Positions 1 through 5,641 of a DNA stretch of 6,222 bases are shown one piece after another. Every line of letters starts with the position of its first letter. Positions within the stretch are counted from its first letter, which is position 1. A program made the position numbers and the translations under genes. Below the pieces are notes generated by a model. It was given only the letters and a program-made list of their open reading frames with translations. It made no database searches and was not told the DNA's origin. The DNA is from Flavobacteriaceae bacterium UBA5079 (GTDB lineage: Bacteria; Bacteroidota; Bacteroidia; Flavobacteriales; Flavobacteriaceae): positions 36,554 through 42,775 of the forward strand of contig DIAL01000133.1 in NCBI GenBank assembly GCA_002414705.1. The letters run 5' to 3'.

Positions 1-963
1 AACAATACCAATACTTTTTCCACCTAATCTTGCAAAACCTACTATAATGTTTTCAGCATGATCTTTATGGATTTCATAAAAGGAATCGGTATCTATAATA
101 CCTGAAATAACCGTATGCATGTCATAAGGTTTGTTGGCATTATCAGGAATAATTTGCGCTAACTCGTTGCGCATTTCATCCGCTAATTCAAAAGGGAGAT
201 CTTTTGCTTTTTCTTGATTATTTTGAGGTAAATAGCTTAATAATTTTTTGATATCTTCTAAACACTCTACATCATTTGTGGACGTAATATGAGCCACACC
301 AGATTTGGTTGCGTGTGTACTGGCACCACCTAATTCTTCGCTAGTCACGTTTTCATTGGTCACAGTCTTAACTACGTTAGGACCTGTAACAAACATGTAA
401 CTCGTATCTTGAACCATGAGTGTAAAATCCGTCATTGCTGGTGAATACACTGCACCTCCAGCACAAGGACCCATAATGGCAGATAACTGCGGAATAACAC
501 CTGATGCTTGCACATTACGATAAAATATATCAGCATAACCACCCAGAGATCTTACCCCTTCTTGAATTCGCGCGCCTCCAGAATCATTAAGTCCAATTAT
601 TGGTGCGCCAACTTTGACTGCTAAATCCATGACTTTACATATTTTCTCGGCATGCGTTTCAGATAGTGAACCACCAAAAACTGTAAAATCTTGAGCGAAA
701 ACATAAACCAATCGTCCAGAAATAGTTCCGTAGCCAGTAACAACGCCATCACCATAAAACTGCTGCTTGTCCATGCCAAAATCTTTTGTTCTGTGTGTAA
801 CTAATGCACCAATTTCTTCAAATGAACCTTCATCCAAAAGATATAAAACACGTTCGCGAGCGATTAGTTTTTTATTAGCGTGTTGCTTTTCTATGCGTTT
901 TTCACCTCCACCTAAATAGGCTTGAGCTAGTTTTTCGTTAAGGGTTTTTATTTTTGAATCCAT
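1..963 (-). CDS. pccB: Acyl-CoA carboxylase carboxyltransferase subunit (PccB type), 3' end cut off by window
   Basis: This is the carboxyltransferase component of a biotin-dependent acyl-CoA carboxylase. It moves the carboxyl group from carboxybiotin to an acyl-CoA, probably propionyl-CoA or acetyl-CoA, in the cytoplasm. The frame is open for 321 codons from ATG at 963 to the window edge, and family members are roughly 510-520 residues, so the N-terminal crotonase-like domain is present and much of the C-terminal domain is missing. Visible motifs are [10 protein letters not shown] (127-136), [12 protein letters not shown] (165-176, the glycine-rich oxyanion/CoA region) and [15 protein letters not shown] (211-225). 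The start [15 protein letters not shown] suits the family, and only A-rich sequence lies upstream, with no Shine-Dalgarno. It follows biotin carboxylase after a 95-bp gap holding a short repeat. The residue that sets propionyl versus acetyl preference lies in the missing C-terminal half, so the substrate cannot be read here. Confidence 0.95.
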   Translation of the reverse strand, partial: MDSKIKTLNEKLAQAYLGGGEKRIEKQHANKKLIARERVLYLLDEGSFEEIGALVTHRTKDFGMDKQQFYGDGVVTGYGTISGRLVYVFAQDFTVFGGSLSETHAEKICKVMDLAVKVGAPIIGLNDSGGARIQEGVRSLGGYADIFYRNVQASGVIPQLSAIMGPCAGGAVYSPAMTDFTLMVQDTSYMFVTGPNVVKTVTNENVTSEELGGASTHATKSGVAHITSTNDVECLEDIKKLLSYLPQNNQEKAKDLPFELADEMRNELAQIIPDNANKPYDMHTVISGIIDTDSFYEIHKDHAENIIVGFARLGGKSIGIV

Positions 964-993
964 ATAAGTTTTGTTGTATGGTTTTTATTTTCT

Positions 994-1017
994 CGCAAAG
1001 ACGCAAAAAGCGCAAAG
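994..1017. repeat. Short CGCAAAG tandem-like repeat in the biotin carboxylase/carboxyltransferase gap
   Basis: On the plus strand CGCAAAG occurs at 994-1000 and again at 1011-1017, with the variant CGCAAAAAG at 1002-1010 between them. The block is preceded by TCT (991-993). On the transcribed minus strand it reads as a run of CTTTGCG units. From memory, blocks of this kind are scattered in intergenic DNA of Bacteroidota and some other phyla. That recollection was not checked here. Its function is unknown, and it sits 31 bp upstream of the carboxyltransferase start. Confidence 0.6.
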
Positions 1018-1058
1018 CGGATTAATTATTTTGTTTTGTTAATGCAACGGATAGATTT

Positions 1059-2501
1059 CTATTTAACAGGTAATCTTAATAATTTCTGTTCTTCCAAATA
1101 GTGTTTTACGGCAATCATTGCAGCAATTTTAGCTTCCGATTCTTGATCGGCTTTAAGCGCTTCTGGAGAATAGAATTTTTTCACAAAATGGGTATCGAAA
1201 TTTCCGGAACGAAACGCTTCATGTTTGCAAACATAAGAACCGAAAGGTAATGTGGTTTCAATACCTTGAATATGATAATCCGCAATGGCTGAAATCATGA
1301 GTTCAATGGCTTCTTCACGGGTTTTTCCATAGGTGATGAGTTTAGACAACATTGGATCATAATAAATTGGAATATCCATGCCTTCTTCAAAGCCATTATC
1401 CACGCGTATTCCGTCTCCTTTAGGCAATTTATAAATTTCTAAATTTCCAACACTAGGTAAAAAATCATTTAAGGGATCTTCAGCGTAAACACGTAATTCT
1501 AATGCGTGACCTTTAATTTTTAAATCGGATTGACTAATTGGTAAAACTTCACCACGTGCCACACGAATTTGCAGTTCCACTAAATCGGTACCGCTAATCA
1601 ATTCTGTTACGGGATGTTCTACTTGCAAACGCGTATTCATTTCCAAGAAATAAAAATTGTGAGCATCGTCCAGTAAAAACTCAACTGTTCCTGCGCCTAA
1701 ATAATCGCAGGCTTTGGCTACTTTTACTGCTGCTTCACCCATTTCTTGTCGTAATTTAGGGGTTAATACAGATGATGGTGCTTCTTCTACCACTTTTTGA
1801 TGACGACGTTGAATACTACATTCGCGCTCAAACAAATGAATTATATTTCCATGCGAATCTGCCATAACCTGAATTTCAATATGACGTGGTGATGTAACAT
1901 ATTTTTCAATAAAAACAGAACCATCACCAAAAGCAGAGGTTGCTTCACTGATAGCACGATTCATTTGCGATTCGAAATCTGCTTCTTTTTCAACAATACG
2001 CATCCCTTTTCCACCACCTCCAGCAGAGGCTTTAATTAGAATAGGAAACCCAATTTCTTTGGCTATTTTTTTTGCTTCTGGAATATCCGTAATAGCTTCT
2101 TCCGTTCCTGGAACCATAGGAATATTGTAATGTTTCACCGCTTCTTTAGCAGCTAACTTACTACCCATTACTTTTATGGCTTTAGATTTTGGACCAATAA
2201 ATATAATATTATTGGCTTCGCATAATTCGGCAAAAGCGGCATTTTCAGATAAAAAACCATAGCCAGGATGTATAGCATCTACTTGAAGACTTTTTGCGAC
2301 TTCAATAATTTTATCACCTTTTAAATAAGATTGATTTGAAGGTGCTTCGCCTATTAAAACGGCTTCGTCTGCATATTTTACGTGTGGTGCATTTCTGTCT
2401 ACAGTGGAGTAAACCGCTACCGTTTTAATACCCATTTTTTTTGCGGTTCGCATAACACGAATGGCAATTTCTCCACGATTTGCTACTAATATTTTTTTCA
2501 T
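1059..2501 (-). CDS. accC: Biotin carboxylase subunit of acyl-CoA carboxylase
   Basis: This protein carboxylates biotin on the carrier protein using ATP and bicarbonate, the first half-reaction of the acyl-CoA carboxylase. From the chosen ATG it has 480 residues. The N-terminal domain opens MKKILVANRGEIAIRVMR. An ATP-grasp domain follows with the glycine-rich loop KASAGGGGKGMR (157-168), ERECSIQRRHQKVVEEAPS (225-243) and the catalytic stretch EMNTRLQVEHPVTE (287-300). The C-terminal domain includes HALELRVYAEDP (332-343). All key regions look intact. The frame extends to a GTG at 2519 and an ATG at 2507, but family alignment favours ATG at 2501. An AAGG at 2516-2513 lies 5 nt from the 2507 ATG and 11 nt from the 2501 one, so the 2507 start is a real alternative. 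The length matches a stand-alone subunit, unlike the alpha chain of many propionyl-CoA carboxylases, which carries a fused biotin domain. Here that domain is the separate gene immediately upstream. Confidence 0.96.
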   Translation of the reverse strand: MKKILVANRGEIAIRVMRTAKKMGIKTVAVYSTVDRNAPHVKYADEAVLIGEAPSNQSYLKGDKIIEVAKSLQVDAIHPGYGFLSENAAFAELCEANNIIFIGPKSKAIKVMGSKLAAKEAVKHYNIPMVPGTEEAITDIPEAKKIAKEIGFPILIKASAGGGGKGMRIVEKEADFESQMNRAISEATSAFGDGSVFIEKYVTSPRHIEIQVMADSHGNIIHLFERECSIQRRHQKVVEEAPSSVLTPKLRQEMGEAAVKVAKACDYLGAGTVEFLLDDAHNFYFLEMNTRLQVEHPVTELISGTDLVELQIRVARGEVLPISQSDLKIKGHALELRVYAEDPLNDFLPSVGNLEIYKLPKGDGIRVDNGFEEGMDIPIYYDPMLSKLITYGKTREEAIELMISAIADYHIQGIETTLPFGSYVCKHEAFRSGNFDTHFVKKFYSPEALKADQESEAKIAAMIAVKHYLEEQKLLRLPVK

Positions 2502-2529
2502 TTCCATACTAACCTTCACAAATGGAAGG
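2502..2529 (-). promoter_or_regulatory. Possible hairpins covering the biotin carboxylase ribosome-binding region
   Basis: In the mRNA, CCTTC (2529-2525) can pair with GAAGG (2517-2513) across a 7-nt loop, hiding the only Shine-Dalgarno-like sequence before the gene. An alternative pairing, TTCCAT (2527-2522) with ATGGAA (2507-2502), overlaps the first and would cover the ATG at 2507. The stems are 5-6 bp, so this could be chance in AT-rich sequence. Confidence 0.25.
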
Positions 2530-2545
2530 GATTTTTTATTTTTTC

Positions 2546-2562
2546 AAGCGTATAATGCGCTT
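2546..2562. other. Small hairpin in the carrier/biotin carboxylase gap
   Basis: AAGCG (2546-2550) and CGCTT (2558-2562) form a 5-bp stem around a 7-nt loop, 9 bp after the carrier-protein stop. On the coding (minus) strand it is followed by A-rich sequence and not a T-run, so it is not an intrinsic terminator for the carboxylase genes. It could stabilise the upstream 3' end or be incidental. Confidence 0.35.
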
Positions 2563-2570
2563 CTTAATTT

Positions 2571-3056
2571 TTATTCAAATTCAATTAATAGCTGACTTTT
2601 ATCAACTGCATCGCCTTGTTTTACAGAAACAGATTTTATAATACCACTTCTAGGTGATGTAATTACGTTTTCCATTTTCATGGCTTCTAAAATTAATAGC
2701 GTATCATCTTCCTGGACTTCTTGACCAACTTTTACAGCAATATCCAAAATGAGTCCTGGCATAGGAGCTTTAATATCATTAACCTGTTTTGATGCGCCAA
2801 TTTCAAACCCTAAATCTTTAATCAGGCTGTCTAAATAATCTTCAATAGCTATCTGATACAGGTTACCATTAATTTTAACATGATAGGTTTTCGCATTAAA
2901 ATCAGCCTTTATAATTTCCGCTTTGTAAGACGAATTTTCATCTAATATATGATATGAATTTTCAGTTTGTTTAATGGAATTTAATGCCTGAACGGCTTCA
3001 GTTGATAAATCGAAATCGTACGTATTATTAACTTTGGTATGATAATTTTGACTCAT
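2571..3056 (-). CDS. Biotin carboxyl carrier protein of acyl-CoA carboxylase
   Basis: This is the biotinylated carrier that shuttles carboxyl groups from biotin carboxylase to the carboxyltransferase. The chosen product has 161 residues and starts MSQNYHTKVNN. The C-terminal biotinyl domain (about 95-161) holds the EAMKMEN motif at 124-130, with K127 as the expected biotin attachment lysine, preceded by KAPMPGLI (96-103). The N-terminal half (about 35-85) contains a beta-rich stretch, YKAEIIKADFNAKTYHVKING, which resembles the segment linking the biotin carboxylase and biotin domains in propionyl-CoA carboxylase alpha chains. The protein therefore looks like the detached tail of such an alpha chain and not like canonical AccB of fatty acid synthesis. 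The frame could begin at ATG 3098, adding 14 residues (MYLIPYIYTSKYKI), but these are unlike the family and lie in AT-rich leader sequence. The biotin carboxylase gene begins 69 bp downstream. Confidence 0.93.
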   Translation of the reverse strand: MSQNYHTKVNNTYDFDLSTEAVQALNSIKQTENSYHILDENSSYKAEIIKADFNAKTYHVKINGNLYQIAIEDYLDSLIKDLGFEIGASKQVNDIKAPMPGLILDIAVKVGQEVQEDDTLLILEAMKMENVITSPRSGIIKSVSVKQGDAVDKSQLLIEFE

Positions 3057-3125
3057 TATTTTATATTTTGAAGTGTAAATATACGGAATAAGATACATTT
3101 AGTTTGTGCCGTTTTTGCTAATTTG
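3057..3125 (-). promoter_or_regulatory. Leader of the carboxylase genes with a weak candidate -7 element
   Basis: This 69-bp gap separates the PrsW-family gene from the carrier gene. On the minus strand, TATATTTA at 3083-3076 matches the Bacteroidota -7 consensus TAnnTTTG at all but the last base. No TTTG-like -33 element sits at the usual spacing upstream. No terminator hairpin is visible either, so read-through from the PrsW gene remains possible. Confidence 0.25.
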
Positions 3126-3797
3126 CTATAGTTTGAAATGGGAGTTATTTTGATGACGTTTAATAGCGTTTCGGGATAATACCAGACCAATTATAAGGGA
3201 TACAAATGCGCCAACCCAAACGCCTGGAATAAAATCAATGAATAAAAAAAAGTCGTAAGCACCATGAAAAATAATGGCTAGCAAAAGTCCGATGAGATTA
3301 AGCAATCTCTTATTTTTAGAAAACTTGGCTTTTCCCATATAATAGCCCATTAATATACCAAATGTTGCATGCGCAGGAATGGCAGTAAACGCTCGTAAAA
3401 CGGCTGCTTCATAACCACCTTCCAATACGTACATAATATTTTCAGTTGCAGCAAAACCCATAGAAACCATTACGGCATAAACAATACCATCAAAAGGTTC
3501 GTTAAAAGCTGATTTTGGTTGGGCATAGTAACGCACGATAATATATTTACTAAACTCTTCGGTAAAACCAACAACAAAAAACGCTCTGATAAACATTTGA
3601 AGAACGCTAGCTTTATCTAAAACGAAATAAAAATCGAATAAAATATAAAGTAATGTTGTTAATATTACACTGACAAATGCACCAAATAGAAAGCAATAAA
3701 ACAAGAGTAGTTTGGGTTCTTTTTCGTACTTGTCTTTTAGATATATGTACAGAATAATGATACAAACAGGCGCAATGGCAACTTGGAATAGATTCAT
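3126..3797 (-). CDS. PrsW-family intramembrane metalloprotease
   Basis: This polytopic membrane protein of 223 residues belongs to the PrsW family (related to CPBP/Abi-type proteases). The best-known member, Bacillus PrsW, cleaves an anti-sigma factor. Visible family motifs are GFTEEFSKY (77-85, the EExxK motif with E80, E81 and K84), GFAATEN (114-120), PAHATFG (141-147, H143) and HGAYDF (178-183, H178 and D182). Together these supply the expected glutamate and histidine active-site residues. Hydrophobic stretches at about 5-20, 31-56, 66-78, 103-124, 133-155, 166-186 and 192-207 suggest seven or so membrane passes. The N-terminus starts in a membrane segment, with no cleaved signal peptide evident. 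The ATG at 3797 lies 23 bp after the Nudix stop, so the two are probably co-transcribed. No anti-sigma or sigma factor gene is in the window, so the substrate is unknown. Confidence 0.88.
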   Translation of the reverse strand: MNLFQVAIAPVCIIILYIYLKDKYEKEPKLLLFYCFLFGAFVSVILTTLLYILFDFYFVLDKASVLQMFIRAFFVVGFTEEFSKYIIVRYYAQPKSAFNEPFDGIVYAVMVSMGFAATENIMYVLEGGYEAAVLRAFTAIPAHATFGILMGYYMGKAKFSKNKRLLNLIGLLLAIIFHGAYDFFLFIDFIPGVWVGAFVSLIIGLVLSRNAIKRHQNNSHFKL

Positions 3798-3820
3798 TAT
3801 AGAAAAATAGAAAAAAATAT

Positions 3821-4372
3821 TTACTTAATATATGTTTGAATTGTATTTATAACAAACTCATAATACGTGCGATTACTAGCTACAAAATATAAATTGTTTT
3901 CGCTGTTTTCTAATAACTGTTTAAATTGGTTAATAGTTACGAGTTGTAAAGCCTCAACTTCACCAATTTGTGGTTTTAGTGTTTCAATGGCAACTTGTAA
4001 TTCTGTTATATACGTATGATGAAACTCATTGTCAACAATACCATTATCATAACTTTGAAAACATGGAAAAACACCAATTTTCTGTAAATCCGTTTCGGTG
4101 ATGGTTAAGCCTATTTCTTCTTGTATTTCTCTAATAGCAGCTTCTTTTATTGTTTCGCCAGCATCCACATGTCCAGCTACGGAAACATCCCAAAGCAAGG
4201 GGTAAATAGTTTTACTTGCTGCACGTTGTGCTAATAAAATCTGTCCGCTTTTCGTGTAAAACCAAATATGTGCGGTGTTATGATAATAGCCTTTACTATG
4301 AATTTCCGATTTTAAGGCGGTTTTACCAGTTGATACTCCCATTTTTGTTACAATATCTATGTGTTCCTCCAT
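3821..4372 (-). CDS. Nudix hydrolase, IPP isomerase-like/YfcD type
   Basis: This is a 183-residue Nudix protein, expected to cleave a nucleoside diphosphate-linked or related pyrophosphate substrate in the cytoplasm. The Nudix box matches GX5EX7REUXEEXGU exactly at 67-89, with G67, E73, R81, E82, E85, E86 and G88. The upstream segment HNTAHIWFYT (31-40) and the approach WDVSVAGHVDAGE (61-73) resemble the subgroup related to isopentenyl-diphosphate isomerase, which includes E. coli YfcD. That resemblance is by eye and does not fix a substrate. True IPP isomerase activity cannot be claimed. The start is ATG at 4372 (MEEHIDIVTKMG). An in-frame ATG at codon 11 is an alternative but would cut residues that look family-like. 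The gene lies just after the terminator of the peptidase gene, so it likely has its own promoter in the AT-rich 4373-4403 stretch. Confidence 0.92.
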   Translation of the reverse strand: MEEHIDIVTKMGVSTGKTALKSEIHSKGYYHNTAHIWFYTKSGQILLAQRAASKTIYPLLWDVSVAGHVDAGETIKEAAIREIQEEIGLTITETDLQKIGVFPCFQSYDNGIVDNEFHHTYITELQVAIETLKPQIGEVEALQLVTINQFKQLLENSENNLYFVASNRTYYEFVINTIQTYIK

Positions 4373-4403
4373 TAAATATTTAATAAATAAAAATATAAGA
4401 CTT
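4373..4403 (-). promoter_or_regulatory. Inferred promoter region for the Nudix/PrsW genes
   Basis: This short AT-rich stretch lies between the peptidase terminator and the Nudix ATG. TATATTTT at 4397-4390 on the minus strand is a near match to the Bacteroidota -7 box TAnnTTTG. A -33 element would fall inside the terminator stem-loop, and no TTTG is seen there. The placement rests mainly on the need for a promoter after a terminator. Confidence 0.3.
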
Positions 4404-4432
4404 AAAAAAAACGCCTACTTTCGCAGGCGTTT
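4404..4432 (-). terminator. Rho-independent terminator of the M42 peptidase gene
   Basis: On the minus strand, AAACGCCT (4432-4425) pairs with AGGCGTTT (4416-4409). The loop GCGAAAGT can extend the stem by a G-U and a C-G pair, which leaves a GAAA tetraloop. A run of eight T follows in the transcript (4411-4404), overlapping the end of the stem. The hairpin begins 6 bases after the peptidase stop codon, which is ideal placement for an intrinsic terminator. On the plus strand there is no comparable T-run after the stem, so it acts in one direction. Confidence 0.92.
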
Positions 4433-4438
4433 CAGTAT

Positions 4439-5527
4439 TTAATTGAAATACGAAAATGTTTCACCATCTTTCATTTTCAGTAGTGTTTCATAAATCATTT
4501 TTATCACATTTTCTACATCATCTCTATGCACCATTTCTACCGTTGTATGCATGTAGCGTAGAGGTAACGATATAAGTGCAGAAGGCACACCACCATTGCT
4601 ATATGCAAAGGCATCTGTGTCGGTTCCAGTTGCTCTAGATAAGGCTGCACGTTGGAACGGAATCTTTTTCTCTTCGGCAGTTTCCGTAATTAAATCGCGT
4701 AATTTTTGTTGCACAGCCGGTGCATAGGCAATTACAGGACCAGAACCTAACTCTACAAAACCTTGCACTTTTTGGTCTATCATTGGAGTGGTTGTATCAT
4801 GCGTAACATCCGTAACAATAGCTACGTTGGGTTTTATGGTTTGTGTAATCATTTCCGCACCACGTAAACCAATTTCTTCTTGAACCGAATTGGTAATATA
4901 TAAACCGAATGGTAATGTTTTCTTATTTTCTTTTAAAAGTCTTGCTACTTCAGCAATCATAAATCCACCCATACGGTTATCTAAAGCGCGGCATACAAAT
5001 TTATCACCATTTAAAATATGGAATTCATCTGGATATGTAATTACGCAACCAACATGAACTCCCATTTTTTCTACTTCAGCTTTATCTTTAGCGCCAACAT
5101 CAATACAAATATTGTCTGGCTTTGGAGCTTCTTCTTTTCCTTTATCTCTAGTATGAATGGCTGGCCATCCAAAAACACCTTTTACAATGCCTTTTTTAGT
5201 ATGAATATTAACCACTTTACTTGTGGCAATTTGATGATCACTACCACCATTTCTTACCACATAAATAAGTCCGTTATCTGTAATATAATTTACATACCAA
5301 GAAATTTCATCAGCATGACCTTCAATTACTACTTTATACTTCGCATCGGGATTTATTACACCAACAGCCGTTCCGTAGGTGTCTGTAATAAAATCATCTA
5401 CATACGGTTTTAGGTAGTTCATCCATATTTTCTGACCTTCCCATTCGTAACCTGTAGGCGCTGCATTATTTAAATATTTCTCTAGAAAGTCCATAGACTT
5501 TTTATTCAGTATACTCTTTTTTGCCAT
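4439..5527 (-). CDS. M42-family metallopeptidase (glutamyl aminopeptidase/endoglucanase-like)
   Basis: This cytoplasmic aminopeptidase of 362 residues belongs to the M42 family of co-catalytic dinuclear metal enzymes, which often form dodecameric tetrahedral particles that trim peptides. All expected active-site positions are visible: EGHADEI (69-75) with metal ligand H71 and D73, ALDNRMGG (181-188) with bridging D183, QEEIGLRGAE (216-225) with general base E217 and ligand E218, VTDVTHD (238-244) with ligand D240, and MHTTVEMV (326-333) with ligand H327. There is no signal peptide. The ATG at 5527 gives MAKKSILNKKSMDFLEKYL, which resembles flavobacterial homologues. An internal ATG at codon 12 is less likely. 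Some M42 members are annotated as endoglucanases or cellulases, but the metal site supports a peptidase. The gene is monocistronic, with its own terminator downstream and a divergent gene upstream. Confidence 0.96.
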   Translation of the reverse strand: MAKKSILNKKSMDFLEKYLNNAAPTGYEWEGQKIWMNYLKPYVDDFITDTYGTAVGVINPDAKYKVVIEGHADEISWYVNYITDNGLIYVVRNGGSDHQIATSKVVNIHTKKGIVKGVFGWPAIHTRDKGKEEAPKPDNICIDVGAKDKAEVEKMGVHVGCVITYPDEFHILNGDKFVCRALDNRMGGFMIAEVARLLKENKKTLPFGLYITNSVQEEIGLRGAEMITQTIKPNVAIVTDVTHDTTTPMIDQKVQGFVELGSGPVIAYAPAVQQKLRDLITETAEEKKIPFQRAALSRATGTDTDAFAYSNGGVPSALISLPLRYMHTTVEMVHRDDVENVIKMIYETLLKMKDGETFSYFN

Positions 5528-5641
5528 CTGTATTATTTTTGCACTAAAATAACAATATTAATACTATTTTAAGGTTAAAGGGTTTTAAAATTATTAATTT
5601 TACGCATCCAATTTGGAACGATTTTGGATTCAATCTAAACC
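5528..5641. promoter_or_regulatory. Divergent promoter region between the peptidase and DUF4294 genes
   Basis: This 114-bp AT-rich gap must hold promoters for both flanking genes. For the plus-strand gene, TAATTTTA at 5595-5602 is one base from TAnnTTTG and would leave a leader of roughly 30 nt. For the peptidase, TATTTTAG just upstream of its start (minus strand, about 5554-5547) is a near match. A perfect TAnnTTTG on the plus strand (5534-5541) has no -33 element at the usual spacing. No convincing TTTG -33 box was found for any of these, so exact promoters are uncertain. Confidence 0.4.
5586..5602. repeat. 17-bp perfect AT-only palindrome between divergent genes
   Basis: TAAAATTA (5586-5593) and TAATTTTA (5595-5602) are exact reverse complements around a single central T. 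Each arm also reads as a near -7 box (TAnnTTTA) on its own strand. It could be an operator or overlapping promoters, or chance in AT-rich DNA. Confidence 0.4.

Noticed and set aside
991..1020. CGCAAAG units as replication-origin iterons or a CRISPR array
   Set aside because: There are only three short, irregular units with no spacers of even length, no DnaA-box cluster, and no replication or cas gene nearby.
2066..2073. Runs of eight A in the biotin carboxylase mRNA (2073-2066 and 2442-2435) as possible slippage sites
   Set aside because: The zero frame stays intact through the whole family-length protein, and Lys-Lys codons in an AT-rich genome explain the runs. No stimulatory structure is obvious nearby.
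2546..2562. Hairpin after the carrier gene as an intrinsic terminator
   Set aside because: The stem is only 5 bp and on the transcribed strand it is followed by A-rich sequence, not T. A T-rich tail exists only on the plus strand, where no gene precedes it.
4361..4372. GGAGG overlapping the first codons of the Nudix gene as a Shine-Dalgarno for a later start
   Set aside because: The next in-frame ATG (codon 11) lies over 20 bases further on, too far for this sequence to position a ribosome there.
5018..5413. Plus-strand open frame of 131 codons inside the peptidase gene
   Set aside because: It is the reverse-strand shadow of an M42 gene with every catalytic motif intact. Its translation is low-complexity, rich in Ile, Asn, Phe and Tyr, with no recognisable domain.
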